Shown here in pieces: positions 9,021-18,514 of a stretch of DNA of 64,000 nt. Position 1 is the stretch's first letter; each line of letters begins with the position of its first letter. The notes beneath the pieces are model-generated. The model searched no databases. It saw only the letters and a list, made by a program, of their open reading frames with translations, and was not told the DNA's origin. The position numbers were made by a program, and so were the translations under genes. The DNA comes from Sulfitobacter sp. M39 (lineage in GTDB: Bacteria; Pseudomonadota; Alphaproteobacteria; Rhodobacterales; Rhodobacteraceae): positions 496,001-560,000 of the forward strand of contig NZ_WMDZ01000001.1 in assembly GCF_021735935.1 (NCBI RefSeq), in the 5' to 3' direction.

Positions 9021-9616
9021 GCGGATAGATCCCCCCGTAGCGTCAGATAATTCAACAGTTCAAGCAGGGGTAACCCTAGGACATTAAAGTAATCGCCTTC
9101 AATGCCGCTGAACAGCCTGAGGCCTTCCTCTTCCAACTTATACGCGCCGACCGCATGTTGGATACTGTCCCAGTTCCGCGCGACGTACTCCTTTATGTAG
9201 CTGTCCGACGCGTCGCGCATGCGCAGCCGCACCTGACCCACGTGACGCCAGATCGGTTTGCCATCCGCGACGATCACGGCGGCGGATAGCAAGCTATGGC
9301 GATCGCCGCGCAGGGATTTCAGCTGGGCAATCGCCTCGTCTGGCGTGGCGGGTTTTGACAGCAGCGTCCCGCGGTGGTCGAGCACCTGATCACAGCCCAT
9401 CACCAAGGCGCCCGGGGTCTTGTCGCTGACTTTGCGGGCTTTCATCTCGGCCAGTGTATCGGCGATGTCGCGGGGGGGCGCCTGCTCTGCCAGCAGGGCC
9501 ATCTTAATCATTTGTTCATCAATGCGCGCCACGCTCACCTCATGGGGAACGCAGGCCTGTTGCAGCAGCTGTGACCGGATCGACGACCCGGAGGCGAGGA
9601 TGAAACGTTGGGGCAT
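9017..9616 (-). CDS. maf: Maf-like nucleotide pyrophosphatase
   Basis: Maf proteins hydrolyse non-canonical or regulatory nucleoside triphosphates (dTTP, UTP or modified pyrimidines, depending on subfamily) and affect septum formation when overproduced. The 199-residue product begins FILASGSSIRSQLL, a variant of the family ASxSPRR motif with Ser-Ile in place of Pro-Arg, and keeps the central GCDQVL motif near residue 75 that carries the catalytic acid. It is the first gene leftward of the candidate origin. No clear Shine-Dalgarno is visible upstream, and a DnaA-box-like 9-mer overlaps its first base at 9616-9624. Confidence 0.9.
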   Translation of the reverse strand: MPQRFILASGSSIRSQLLQQACVPHEVSVARIDEQMIKMALLAEQAPPRDIADTLAEMKARKVSDKTPGALVMGCDQVLDHRGTLLSKPATPDEAIAQLKSLRGDRHSLLSAAVIVADGKPIWRHVGQVRLRMRDASDSYIKEYVARNWDSIQHAVGAYKLEEEGLRLFSGIEGDYFNVLGLPLLELLNYLTLRGDLSA

Positions 9617-10010
9617 GGGGATAAACCTGTGTGCGACGCTAGGAAGTTCTTAGGGATTTTTCCCCCGAATGGCGAGAGTGCGCGAAAGCGTCGGGAAAAC
9701 CCCTGCCTGCCAGAGTGAAATTCCAGCTTTATACGGGGCGGCATAAGGATAAATCCGAAACCCCCTGAACGGAGTTAATCCCAAGCTTATCCACAAAGCT
9801 ACACAGTTTATCCCCTGAAATTTTTTTGTTTAAGTATTTGAAAAAGGGTGAATTTATCCGCACGGCGCCGAGTTATCATCGAAACGGGATTCACAACATA
9901 CACAGGTGGATAAATCGAGGTACAAAACAGTAATCCACAGAAAATGATCTCCCTACTTACATCATCATCTTTCTTCTTTTCTTATTTATATTAGTAAGAA
10001 GGCACCAACC
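9616..10010. other. Candidate chromosomal replication origin (oriC)
   Basis: Gene-free DNA between divergent maf and hemJ. It contains one perfect DnaA box, TTATCCACA at 9787-9795 (+), and 8/9 matches at 9616-9624 (-), 9854-9862 (+, TTATCCGCA), 9905-9913 (-) and 9931-9939 (+, TAATCCACA). Weaker copies lie at 9744-9752 (-) and 9808-9816 (+). AT-rich tracts lie at 9815-9857 and, strongly pyrimidine-rich, at 9941-10005, candidates for the unwinding element. A GANTC methylation site (GATTC) lies near 9889. Gene polarity switches here and parAB/parS are close, as at other alphaproteobacterial origins. Function is inferred, not shown. Confidence 0.75.
9787..9795 (+). promoter_or_regulatory. Perfect DnaA box
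   Basis: TTATCCACA, identical to the high-affinity E. coli DnaA box, at the centre of a cluster of six further near-matches within about 320 bp. Confidence 0.8.
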
Positions 10011-10020
10011 GGAGTGTGAC

Positions 10021-10470
10021 ATGACCGACTTGCTTGCCATCGCCTATCCTTGGGTAAAATCGCTTCATATTATCTCGGTCATTTCGTGGATGGCCGCGCT
10101 GTTCTATCTTCCGCGGCTTCTCGTGCATCATACAGAGCAGGTGGGCCAAAACGGCCAGACCCATGATCTTTTCAAAATGATGGAGTTCAAGCTTGCCAAC
10201 GTGATCATGCGCCCCGCAATGATCGGCACCTGGATTTTCGGGCTAGCGCTGGTGTTCACACCGGGCATCGTCGACTGGGCCGCTGTGTGGCCCTGGACGA
10301 AGGGGGCAAGCGTGTTTGCGATGACGGGGTTCCACGGGTGGCTTGTCGGACGTGTGAAGGCCTTTGCAGCGGGGGAGAACCGGCTGAGCGGGAAGCGTTA
10401 CCGGATCATGAACGAAGTGCCGACGCTGCTGATGATCATCATTGTGTTCTCGGTCGTCGTGAAATTCTAA
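10021..10470 (+). CDS. hemJ: Protoporphyrinogen IX oxidase HemJ
   Basis: Membrane enzyme that oxidises protoporphyrinogen IX to protoporphyrin IX, the step before ferrochelatase; hemH is also in this window. The 149-residue product has four hydrophobic helices and the family pattern LHIISVISWMAALFYLPRLLVHH with His16 and the HH pair, plus GFHGWLVGRVKAF and the C-terminal NEVPTLLMIIIV. A GGAG lies upstream of ATG 10021. It is the first gene to the right of the candidate origin. A haem-biosynthesis gene next to oriC is common in alphaproteobacteria (hemE in Caulobacter). Confidence 0.93.
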   Translation: MTDLLAIAYPWVKSLHIISVISWMAALFYLPRLLVHHTEQVGQNGQTHDLFKMMEFKLANVIMRPAMIGTWIFGLALVFTPGIVDWAAVWPWTKGASVFAMTGFHGWLVGRVKAFAAGENRLSGKRYRIMNEVPTLLMIIIVFSVVVKF

Positions 10471-10593
10471 GCTGATTGACGAAACACGCCATTCTGAGTA
10501 TGTGTTTTCTGCACCCCGTCCGGGGACCGTATAAATCTGCCCATTTTTATGACACGACCCGCCCGCATTCCGGGATCGGAACAGGATATTTCC

Positions 10594-11865
10594 ATGACAA
10601 CTGAAACACTTAACCTTGCCGATCTAAAGGCGCAGACGCCCAAGAATCTTCTGGCGATGGCCGAAGAGCTTGAGATCGAAAACGCATCGACCATGCGTAA
10701 AGGCGAAATGATGTTCCAGATCCTGCGCGAACGTGCGGATGAAGGCTGGGAAATCTCGGGCGATGGTGTGCTGGAAGTGTTGCAGGACGGTTTCGGTTTC
10801 CTGCGCTCGCCCGAAGCGAACTATCTGCCGGGTCCTGATGACATTTACGTCTCGCCCGAGATGATCCGCCAGCACTCGCTGCGCACCGGCGACACAATCG
10901 AAGGTCTGATCAAGGCGCCAGATGATGCGGAGCGGTACTTTGCGCTGACAGATGTCACCAAGATCAACTTTGAAGAGCCGGAAAAAGCGCGCCACAAGGT
11001 TGCCTTTGAAAACCTGACGCCGCTTTACCCTGATGAGCGTCTGACGATGGAAGTCGATGATCCGACGATCAAGGACCGGTCCTCGCGTATTATCGATCTG
11101 GTATCGCCCATTGGTAAGGGACAGCGCTGCTTGATTGTGGCGCCGCCACGGACCGGTAAAACGGTTCTGCTGCAAAACATCGCGAATTCGATCGAACAGA
11201 ACCACCCCGAGTGCTACTTGATCGTTCTGCTGATTGACGAACGCCCCGAAGAAGTCACTGATATGCAGCGTAGTGTCAAAGGGGAGGTTGTTTCTTCGAC
11301 CTTCGACGAGCCTGCAACGCGCCACGTGGCCGTGTCTGAAATGGTTATCGAAAAGGCGAAACGTCTGGTCGAGCATAAGCGCGACGTTGTGATTTTGTTG
11401 GATTCGATCACCCGTCTGGGCCGTGCGTTTAACACTGTTGTGCCGTCGTCGGGTAAGGTTCTGACCGGTGGTGTTGATGCCAACGCGCTGCAACGCCCCA
11501 AACGTTTCTTCGGCGCCGCGCGGAACATCGAAGAGGGTGGGTCGCTGACCATTATCGCCACCGCGCTGATCGACACCGGCAGCCGTATGGACGAGGTGAT
11601 CTTTGAAGAATTTAAAGGGACCGGCAACTCGGAAATCGTGCTGGATCGCAAAATTGCGGATAAGCGCGTTTTCCCTGCGATAGATATTCTGAAGTCCGGT
11701 ACGCGGAAAGAGGATCTGCTGGTCGACAAAAACGATCTGCAAAAGACCTTTGTGTTGCGCCGTATTCTGAACCCGATGGGCACGACGGATGCGATTGAAT
11801 TCCTGATCGGGAAGTTGAAGCAAACCAAGACGAACTCCGATTTCTTCGATTCAATGAATAGCTAA
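10594..11865 (+). CDS. rho: Transcription termination factor Rho
   Basis: Hexameric RNA-dependent ATPase that ends transcription at untranslated RNA. I start at ATG 10594 ([12 protein letters not shown]), the family-like N-terminus, though the frame opens earlier. The 423-residue protein has the N-terminal Rho domain with the RNP1-like GFGFLR at 66-71, the P-loop APPRTGKT at 183-190, and the [15 protein letters not shown]alker B region near residue 270. Length matches E. coli Rho (419). The roughly 120-base leader is unusually far from hemJ and includes a short CCCCG/CGGGG dyad; rho is autoregulated in other bacteria, but no site is certain here. Confidence 0.97.
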   Translation: MTTETLNLADLKAQTPKNLLAMAEELEIENASTMRKGEMMFQILRERADEGWEISGDGVLEVLQDGFGFLRSPEANYLPGPDDIYVSPEMIRQHSLRTGDTIEGLIKAPDDAERYFALTDVTKINFEEPEKARHKVAFENLTPLYPDERLTMEVDDPTIKDRSSRIIDLVSPIGKGQRCLIVAPPRTGKTVLLQNIANSIEQNHPECYLIVLLIDERPEEVTDMQRSVKGEVVSSTFDEPATRHVAVSEMVIEKAKRLVEHKRDVVILLDSITRLGRAFNTVVPSSGKVLTGGVDANALQRPKRFFGAARNIEEGGSLTIIATALIDTGSRMDEVIFEEFKGTGNSEIVLDRKIADKRVFPAIDILKSGTRKEDLLVDKNDLQKTFVLRRILNPMGTTDAIEFLIGKLKQTKTNSDFFDSMNS

Positions 11866-11895
11866 TTATTCACTTAAATCAGTGGGTTAAATGAT

Positions 11896-13182
11896 ATGGA
11901 TACGATATTCGCCCAAGCCACAGCGCAGGGGCGGGCCGGTGTTTGCGTCATTCGTATTTCGGGCCCGCAGGCGTTTTTTATCGCTGAAACCATCGCGCAG
12001 CCATTACCTGCGCCGCGGGTGGCTGCGGTGCGCGCTATCAGTGACGCCGATGGGCAGATCATTGACCGTGCCCTTGTCCTGACTTTCGAGGGTCCGAACA
12101 GCTTTACAGGCGAAGACACGGTCGAGCTTCATTTGCATGGCAGCATCGCAGTGGTGCGTGCGGTGCTGACGCTGCTTTCAGGTTTTGAGGGCACGCGCCT
12201 TGCCGAGCCGGGCGAGTTTACCCGCCGTGCGATGGAGAATGGAAAGCTAGACCTCACGCAGGTCGAAGGCTTGGGTGACCTCATCGAGGCAGAGACCGAA
12301 GCGCAGCGAAAACAAGCCTTGCGCGTTTTGTCCGGTCACTTGGGTCAAAAGGTCGATATCTGGCGCGACAAACTGATCCGCGCGGCCGCTCTGCTTGAGG
12401 TGACCATCGATTTCGCGGATGAAGACGTTCCCGTCGACGTCTCGCCCGAGGTTACGGAACTGCTGAATGCGGTGAACGCCGATATTCTGGCTGAAATCGC
12501 TGGCACCCATACGGCCGAACGTATCCGAACGGGTTTTGAAGTCGCGATCATCGGCCGGCCCAATGCCGGAAAATCCACTTTGTTGAATGCATTGGCGGGG
12601 CGCGATGCGGCGATTACCTCTGCTGTGGCGGGTACGACGCGCGACGTGATCGAGGTCCGGATGGACCTTGGTGGCCTGCCGGTGACTTTGCTGGATACGG
12701 CGGGCTTGCGCGACGGGGCAGACGAGGTCGAAGCCATCGGGATTGACCGCGCAAAAACTCGCGGCGTGCAAGCTGATCTGCGCGTGTTCTTGATTGAAGA
12801 GGGTGAGGAACTGCCTGTCGCCGCAGCTGCGGATGATATCGTTCTACGACCAAAGGCTGACTTACGCGATAGCGCGGACAACGCTATATCTGGTGTGACG
12901 GGGCAGGGCGTACCGCAGCTGATAGAAAGAATACAGGCCATCCTCGGGGCGCGAAGTCTGAATGCAGGCCTTGCGACGCACGAACGTCACCGCGTTGCAT
13001 TGCAGAAATCAGCCGAGGGATTAGCCGCTGCGATGTTGGTTCTGGATCACGGCCCCGATCAATATGATATAGCATCAGAAGAACTACGCCATTCGATTCG
13101 CGCACTAGAAGCGCTGGTAGGCCGAATTGACGTTGAGAACCTGCTGGATGTAATCTTTTCGAGCTTTTGCTTGGGTAAATAG
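11896..13182 (+). CDS. mnmE: tRNA-modification GTPase MnmE
   Basis: With MnmG makes the cmnm5 (or nm5) group on U34 of certain tRNAs. The 428-residue product has an N-terminal folate-binding domain, a helical domain interrupted by the G domain, and the C-terminal CLGK at 425-428 with its catalytic cysteine. G-domain motifs are G1 GRPNAGKS at 220-227, G2 GTTRD around 246-250 and G3 DTAG at 267-270. The G4 motif, normally NKxD, reads PKAD at 319-322: the base-reading Asn is replaced by Pro. The protein is also somewhat shorter than E. coli MnmE (454). Confidence 0.96.
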   Translation: MDTIFAQATAQGRAGVCVIRISGPQAFFIAETIAQPLPAPRVAAVRAISDADGQIIDRALVLTFEGPNSFTGEDTVELHLHGSIAVVRAVLTLLSGFEGTRLAEPGEFTRRAMENGKLDLTQVEGLGDLIEAETEAQRKQALRVLSGHLGQKVDIWRDKLIRAAALLEVTIDFADEDVPVDVSPEVTELLNAVNADILAEIAGTHTAERIRTGFEVAIIGRPNAGKSTLLNALAGRDAAITSAVAGTTRDVIEVRMDLGGLPVTLLDTAGLRDGADEVEAIGIDRAKTRGVQADLRVFLIEEGEELPVAAAADDIVLRPKADLRDSADNAISGVTGQGVPQLIERIQAILGARSLNAGLATHERHRVALQKSAEGLAAAMLVLDHGPDQYDIASEELRHSIRALEALVGRIDVENLLDVIFSSFCLGK

Positions 13183-13187
13183 ATGGA

Positions 13188-15059
13188 GTGTTTCACGTGA
13201 AACATTTTGACGTGATAGTTATCGGTGGCGGCCACGCCGGAGCCGAAGCGGCCCACGCATCCGCGCGTATGGGTGCGAATACTGCTTTGATCACGATGTC
13301 GCGCGACGGGATCGGGGTGATGTCCTGCAATCCGGCTATCGGTGGTCTGGGTAAGGGACATTTGGTGCGCGAGATTGACGCGCTGGATGGCGTTATGGGG
13401 CGTGTCGCGGACAAAGCCGGCATTCAGTTCCGTCTTTTGAACCGTCGCAAGGGGCCCGCTGTTCAAGGTCCGCGGGCGCAGGCTGACCGTGCAATTTATC
13501 GGAAAGAAATGCTTGCCGAGACCGAGCGCCAGGAGAATCTGACCATCGTAGAGGGTGAGGTGACGGACTTCATTCTCGACAATGGTAAGGTTTGTGGTGC
13601 CGTTCTTGCCGATGGTGAACAGATCTCGGCTGCTTCGGTTGTTTTGACGACGGGTACTTTCTTGCGCGGGGTCATCCATATTGGAGATGTAGCGCGCTCC
13701 GGCGGTCGGATGGGCGATAAAGCCTCCGTCGACCTAGCGAACCGCATCGATTCGTTCGAATTGCCACTCGGACGCTTGAAGACCGGGACGCCGCCGCGTT
13801 TGGACGGGCGGACGATTGACTGGGAAAAGCTGGAATCGCAACCCGGAGATGAAGAGCCGGCCTTGTTCTCTTTCTTGTCAGAGGCGACGTCTGCTCCGCA
13901 GATCTCCTGCGGCATTACGCACACCAATGAGAAGACGCATCAAATTATTCGCGATAACCTTTCGCGGTCCGCGATGTACGGGGGGCATATCGACGGGGTA
14001 GGGCCCCGATACTGCCCGTCGATCGAAGATAAAGTCGTTCGCTTCGCTGATAAAACCTCGCACCAAGTTTTCCTGGAGCCTGAGGGGGCCGATGATCACA
14101 CGATCTACCCCAATGGCATTTCGACATCGCTGCCTGAGGATGTTCAACTCGCCTACGTGAGGTCGATGGTTGGGTTGGAGAATGTAAAAATCATCCAGCC
14201 CGGTTATGCGATTGAATATGATTATGTCGACCCCCGCGCCCTAGATCTGGCGCTGTCAGTAAGGACAGTGCCTGGCCTATATCTCGCTGGTCAAATCAAC
14301 GGGACAACCGGCTATGAAGAAGCTGCTGCACAAGGCTTGGTTGCCGGTTTAAACGCCGCGCTCGCAGCACAGGGTAAAGAGCCGGTAACGTTCAGCCGCG
14401 CGGATAGCTATATTGGCGTGATGATTGATGACCTGACCACCCGAGGCGTGACAGAGCCCTATCGCATGTTTACATCGCGTGCTGAATTCCGTTTGTCGCT
14501 TCGTGCTGATAACGCTGACCAGCGCCTCACGCATTTGGCGATCGCCTTGGGCTGCGTGTCGCGAGAGCGGGTTGCGCAGTTTAACGGCAAAATGGCCAAA
14601 ATCGACGCAGCGATGGCGGAACTCACGAAAACGCCCTATGCGTCAAAGCCAATCGAGGCGGCGGGGATCAAAGTGAGCCAGGATGGCACGAAGCGGACCG
14701 GTTTCCAACTGCTAGCATTTCCAGATGTGACATTCGAGCAGATCGTCTTGATTAATCCGGAGCTTGAGTCGGTAGAACCCGAAATTCGCCGCCAAGTCGA
14801 GCGGGATGCACTATATGCAAACTATATTGCGCGCCAGCAGCGAGATATCGACCTGCTCCAGAAGGATGAGGCGCATGTTATTCCCACGAATTTTGACTAT
14901 GAAGCGATCGACGGGCTGTCAAATGAGCTCACCTCCAAACTGTCGCTTACCCGCCCGACCAATCTCGCACAGGCGGCCCGCATTGACGGTATGACGCCCT
15001 CCGCCTTGACGCTGCTTCTGTCTCACCTCAAGCGCGGCAGCCAGAAGAAGTTTGCATAA
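13188..15059 (+). CDS. mnmG: tRNA uridine-5-carboxymethylaminomethyl modification enzyme MnmG (GidA)
   Basis: FAD-dependent partner of MnmE. The 623-residue protein opens with the FAD-binding GGGHAG at residues 13-18, and has the family segments [22 protein letters not shown] and [13 protein letters not shown]. The start is GTG 13188, five bases after the mnmE stop. The first codons (MFHVKH) are themselves the parS palindrome at 13189-13204. A second in-frame GTG at 13197 is an alternative start, but the longer form keeps the residues I associate with Rhodobacterales MnmG. The order mnmE-mnmG-rsmG-parA-parB is classical near bacterial origins. Confidence 0.96.
   Translation: MFHVKHFDVIVIGGGHAGAEAAHASARMGANTALITMSRDGIGVMSCNPAIGGLGKGHLVREIDALDGVMGRVADKAGIQFRLLNRRKGPAVQGPRAQADRAIYRKEMLAETERQENLTIVEGEVTDFILDNGKVCGAVLADGEQISAASVVLTTGTFLRGVIHIGDVARSGGRMGDKASVDLANRIDSFELPLGRLKTGTPPRLDGRTIDWEKLESQPGDEEPALFSFLSEATSAPQISCGITHTNEKTHQIIRDNLSRSAMYGGHIDGVGPRYCPSIEDKVVRFADKTSHQVFLEPEGADDHTIYPNGISTSLPEDVQLAYVRSMVGLENVKIIQPGYAIEYDYVDPRALDLALSVRTVPGLYLAGQINGTTGYEEAAAQGLVAGLNAALAAQGKEPVTFSRADSYIGVMIDDLTTRGVTEPYRMFTSRAEFRLSLRADNADQRLTHLAIALGCVSRERVAQFNGKMAKIDAAMAELTKTPYASKPIEAAGIKVSQDGTKRTGFQLLAFPDVTFEQIVLINPELESVEPEIRRQVERDALYANYIARQQRDIDLLQKDEAHVIPTNFDYEAIDGLSNELTSKLSLTRPTNLAQAARIDGMTPSALTLLLSHLKRGSQKKFA
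13189..13204. promoter_or_regulatory. parS: parS centromere site 1
   Basis: TGTTTCACGTGAAACA, a perfect 16-bp palindrome identical to the well-known bacterial parS consensus bound by ParB. It lies within codons 1-6 of mnmG, about 3.3 kb upstream of parB and 3.2 kb from the candidate oriC. Sequence identity is complete; binding is inferred. Confidence 0.93.
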
Positions 15060-15664
15060 TGGGCGCTTTTGACGAGGATGTTTCACGTGAAACATTGGAG
15101 AAGCTACAGCATTTCTCGCAACTGGTCGAGAAGTGGACGGCGAAGATTAACCTGATTTCCAAACCGAGTATCCCCGAGATGTGGGAGCGTCACATTCTGG
15201 ATTCGCTACAAATCTATGCCCACGCTCCCAATGCAGACCATTGGGTGGATCTTGGAAGCGGCGGCGGTTTTCCGGCAATTGTCGTGGCGCTGATGTCACA
15301 GCAAGACAATCGCGATACGAAATTCACCATGGTCGAAAGTGACCAGCGTAAATGCGCGTTCCTGAGAACAGCCATTCGGGAGCTTGAGCTGAACGCAACG
15401 GTTGCAAACGCGCGGATTGAAGCGATCGAACCTTTGGAAGCAGGCGTTCTAAGCGCGCGGGCGCTGTCCGACTTGACCGCTTTGCTCGGCTTTGCGGATC
15501 GGCATCTCTTGCCCTCCGGCACCGCGCTTTTCCCGAAAGGGGAGAACTGGCGCGCAGAAGATGCCGCAGCGAAAGAGACGTGGGGATATACCTGCGACGC
15601 GATCCAAAGTCAGACGAACCCATCTGCCGCAATTCTTAAGATCAAGGAAATCAAACATGTCTGA
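15059..15664 (+). CDS. rsmG: 16S rRNA (guanine-N7) methyltransferase RsmG (GidB)
   Basis: Methylates N7 of G527 in 16S rRNA using S-adenosylmethionine; loss causes low-level streptomycin resistance in other bacteria. The 201-residue product has the SAM-binding DLGSGGGFPA at 64-73 and the following TMVESDQRKCAFLR. ATG 15059 overlaps the mnmG stop (TAATG). The N-terminal DVSRET (residues 7-12) is encoded by a parS palindrome at 15079-15094. The gene ends with an 8-base overlap into parA. Confidence 0.95.
   Translation: MGAFDEDVSRETLEKLQHFSQLVEKWTAKINLISKPSIPEMWERHILDSLQIYAHAPNADHWVDLGSGGGFPAIVVALMSQQDNRDTKFTMVESDQRKCAFLRTAIRELELNATVANARIEAIEPLEAGVLSARALSDLTALLGFADRHLLPSGTALFPKGENWRAEDAAAKETWGYTCDAIQSQTNPSAAILKIKEIKHV
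15079..15094. promoter_or_regulatory. parS: parS centromere site 2
   Basis: A second perfect TGTTTCACGTGAAACA, embedded in rsmG codons 7-12, 1.9 kb from the first site. The two copies are read in different frames of their host genes (FHVKH versus VSRET), so protein constraint alone does not explain the identity. Confidence 0.93.
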
Positions 15665-16457
15665 TCTCTCTCGACCTTCGGGGCCCAAAATTATTGCGAT
15701 TGCGAACCAGAAGGGTGGGGTAGGCAAGACCACGACGACGATCAACCTCGCGGCGGCTTTGGTTGAGCAGAAGCAGCGCGTTCTGGTCATTGACCTTGAT
15801 CCGCAGGGCAACGCGTCAACTGGTCTGGGCATTGAACTGGATGATCGAGAATTCACGACCTACGAGCTTTTGCTTGAGGATATCGACCTAGATCAAGTAA
15901 TTATGACGACCGAGACAGAGGGCCTGCATATCGTTCCAGCAACTGTCGATCTGAGTTCCGCAGATATGGAGTTGATCGCTAATGAAAAGCGCAGCTTTCT
16001 TCTGCACGACGCCTTGCGGCAGACGCAGATGGACAGCTACGCCTTCGATTATATTCTGATTGATTGCCCGCCATCGCTGAACTTGCTGACGGTGAACGCG
16101 ATGATCGCGGCGCATTCGGTGCTTGTCCCGCTACAAAGCGAGTTTTTCGCGCTTGAAGGATTGTCGCAGTTGATGCTGACCATTCGCGAAGTGCGCCAGA
16201 GCGGGAACAAAGATCTGCGGATCGAAGGGATTTTGCTGACGATGTATGATCAGCGGAACAACCTGTCGCAACAAGTTGAGCAGGACGCCCGAAGCAATTT
16301 GGGCGAACTGGTATATAGAACCGTTATTCCGCGCAACGTACGGGTCAGTGAGGCACCCAGTTATGCGATGCCGGTTCTAAGTTACGATAGCGGGTCGAAA
16401 GGTGCCAAAGCGTACCGCGATCTTGCGAAAGAAGTACTGGCAAATAGTGCCGTATAA
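15657..16457 (+). CDS. parA: Chromosome partitioning ATPase ParA (Soj)
   Basis: DNA-binding ATPase that moves the ParB-parS complex apart after replication. Start at ATG 15657, overlapping the end of rsmG by 8 bases; the frame is open further upstream but those residues are out of family. The 266-residue product has the deviant Walker A KGGVGKTT at 19-26 (first Lys included), DLDPQGNAS near 46-54 and IDCPPSLN as Walker B. The chromosomal rather than plasmid type is indicated by context (rsmG upstream, parB downstream, near oriC). Confidence 0.97.
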   Translation: MSDLSRPSGPKIIAIANQKGGVGKTTTTINLAAALVEQKQRVLVIDLDPQGNASTGLGIELDDREFTTYELLLEDIDLDQVIMTTETEGLHIVPATVDLSSADMELIANEKRSFLLHDALRQTQMDSYAFDYILIDCPPSLNLLTVNAMIAAHSVLVPLQSEFFALEGLSQLMLTIREVRQSGNKDLRIEGILLTMYDQRNNLSQQVEQDARSNLGELVYRTVIPRNVRVSEAPSYAMPVLSYDSGSKGAKAYRDLAKEVLANSAV

Positions 16458-16472
16458 ATAAGGGGTCAGGCA

Positions 16473-17360
16473 ATGGCAGATAAAGACAAACGGCGCGGTT
16501 TGGGTCGAGGATTGTCGGCTTTGATGGCGGACGTAGCGGAGACACAAACGGTGGCATCAGAAGGCGCGGCGGAACAGTATGTTCCTATTGAAAAGATTTC
16601 TCCTAATCCGGAGCAACCGCGCAAGCGGTTTGATCCGCAGGATTTGGATGATCTTGCAAACTCTATCCGCGAAAAGGGCGTTATTCAGCCGCTGATCGTA
16701 CGCCGTCGCGATGATGGGACATTCGAAATCGTCGCCGGCGAACGCCGTTGGCGCGCGTCGCAAATGGCGCAGCTGCATGAACTTCCGATCATTGTGCGCG
16801 AATTCACCGATGTCGAAGTTCTCGAAGTTGCGATTATCGAAAACATCCAACGGGCGGACCTCAATTCGATCGAGGAAGCGGCGGGCTATCGTCAGCTGAT
16901 GGACCGCTTTGGCCATACGCAAGAGAAGATGGCGGAAGCCTTGGGCAAAAGCCGGAGTCATATCGCGAACCTGCTGCGCTTGCTGAACTTGCCCGAAAAC
17001 GTTCTGGAAATGGTGCGTCAGGGCGATCTGACCGCGGGCCATGCGCGAACCTTGGTGCCGTCAAAGAACCCTGAAAAGCTGGCGAAACAGATTATCGCTG
17101 GCGGTCTGTCGGTACGTGCCGCCGAGGCGCTGATCAAGAAAGAGCAGCATGGTGAGAATGAAGGGCCAAACAAACGGGCGGCCAAATCCTCGAGTGAAAA
17201 AGACGCGGATACCCGCGCTCTTGAAGGGGATCTGTCAGCGAACCTTGGTTTGAAGGTAACCCTGAACCACAAGCCGGGGCAGGAAGCGGGCCAGATGGTG
17301 CTGCACTACTCGACGATGGATGAGCTGGACGAGCTCTGCCAGCTTTTGTCGGCGTCCTAA
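16473..17360 (+). CDS. parB: Chromosome partitioning protein ParB (Spo0J)
   Basis: CTPase clamp that loads at parS and spreads. The 295-residue protein starts at ATG 16473 with AAGGGG upstream. It has the N-terminal ParA-interacting box LGRGLSALM (10-18), the CTP-binding ParB/Srx domain with GERRWRAS (89-96), a helix-turn-helix near residues 150-175 (ALGKSRSHIANLLRLL) that reads parS, a charged linker and a C-terminal dimerisation segment. Its stop codon overlaps that of convergent hemW. Confidence 0.97.
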   Translation: MADKDKRRGLGRGLSALMADVAETQTVASEGAAEQYVPIEKISPNPEQPRKRFDPQDLDDLANSIREKGVIQPLIVRRRDDGTFEIVAGERRWRASQMAQLHELPIIVREFTDVEVLEVAIIENIQRADLNSIEEAAGYRQLMDRFGHTQEKMAEALGKSRSHIANLLRLLNLPENVLEMVRQGDLTAGHARTLVPSKNPEKLAKQIIAGGLSVRAAEALIKKEQHGENEGPNKRAAKSSSEKDADTRALEGDLSANLGLKVTLNHKPGQEAGQMVLHYSTMDELDELCQLLSAS

Positions 17361-18514
17361 TCTGACAAAAGCTCGGCCAGGATCGCGTTTAGCACCATAA
17401 AGCCCTGATCCGTCACATAAAGCTGGTCTTTATCCCTAAAAATCATCCCGATGTCCTGCATCTGGGTGATTTTTTTTGTCGAAAGCGGCACGCCGGAAAG
17501 CGCCTCGTACCGGCGCAGATCGACGCCTTCTTTCAGACGAAGCCCCATCATCAGAAACTCGCTACCCTGATCTTCTGTCGTCAGAAGCTCGCGGGGCTTT
17601 TCGGTGGCACCGCTGGCAACAGCGTCAAGCCAGCGTTTGGGGTTGCTAAAACACTCGCTCGCAAAGCGATTGCCGTTTTGGGTCAGGCGCCCGTGCGCCC
17701 CCGGGCCGATGCCAAGATAATCGCCATAGCGCCAGTAGATCAGATTGTGCCGCGACTGCGCCCCGTCGCGGGCGTGGTTCGATACCTCGTAAGAGGGCAT
17801 GCCCATCTCACCGCAAATATCTTGAGTGGCCGCGTACATATCGGCGCCCAGATCATCGCTGGGCAATCCGCGCAGCTTTCCTACCGCATAGCGGTCGCCA
17901 AAGGCGGTGCCTTGTTCAATGGTTAGTTGATACAGCGACATATGGTCTATCGCTAGGGATAGGGCCTGTTTCAGCTCGCTCTGCCAGTCGGGTAAGCTCT
18001 GGTTCTGGCGACCATAGATCAGATCAAAACTGACGCGTTCAAAGGTATTGCGTGCGATGTCAAAAGCGGCAAGCCCTTCATCAACTGTATGGATGCGGCC
18101 CAGACGTTTCAGGTCCGCGTCATTCAGGGCCTGTATCCCCATTGAAATACGGTTCACGCCCGCCTGACGGAAGGCCGCAAAACGGTCGGCCTCAACCGAA
18201 CCGGGGTTCGCCTCGAGCGTGATTTCCAGATCATTCGCCGTGGGCCACAATCGACGGATCGCGGCGATGACATCAGCGACGACATCGGGGTCCATCAGAC
18301 TTGGGGTGCCACCGCCGAAAAAGACGGCGTTCAAGACGCGTCCTTGGGTTTCGGCGGCGCCTCGTTCAAGCTCTGTCAGATAGGCATCGCGCCAGGCCCG
18401 TTGGTCGATTGTGCGACTAACATGGCTGTTAAAGTCACAATAGGGGCATTTCGCCTCGCAAAACGGCCAATGGATATAAAGGCCAAAGCCACCCTGGCGC
18501 CAATCCTCAGTCAA
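17357..18514 (-). CDS. hemW: Radical SAM protein HemW (haem chaperone, formerly HemN-like)
   Basis: The 385-residue product has the radical-SAM cluster CEAKCPYC (Cys19, Cys23, Cys26), FFGGGTPSLM near residue 65 and the HemN C-terminal domain. HemW proteins resemble the anaerobic coproporphyrinogen III oxidase HemN but lack its activity and deliver haem to proteins. The short N-terminus, cysteine spacing without an extra following Cys (CDF rather than the HemN CxxCxC arrangement), and linkage to rdgB-rph all favour HemW. Last gene of rph-rdgB-hemW; overlaps rdgB by 8 bases. Confidence 0.92.
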   Translation of the reverse strand: MTEDWRQGGFGLYIHWPFCEAKCPYCDFNSHVSRTIDQRAWRDAYLTELERGAAETQGRVLNAVFFGGGTPSLMDPDVVADVIAAIRRLWPTANDLEITLEANPGSVEADRFAAFRQAGVNRISMGIQALNDADLKRLGRIHTVDEGLAAFDIARNTFERVSFDLIYGRQNQSLPDWQSELKQALSLAIDHMSLYQLTIEQGTAFGDRYAVGKLRGLPSDDLGADMYAATQDICGEMGMPSYEVSNHARDGAQSRHNLIYWRYGDYLGIGPGAHGRLTQNGNRFASECFSNPKRWLDAVASGATEKPRELLTTEDQGSEFLMMGLRLKEGVDLRRYEALSGVPLSTKKITQMQDIGMIFRDKDQLYVTDQGFMVLNAILAELLSD

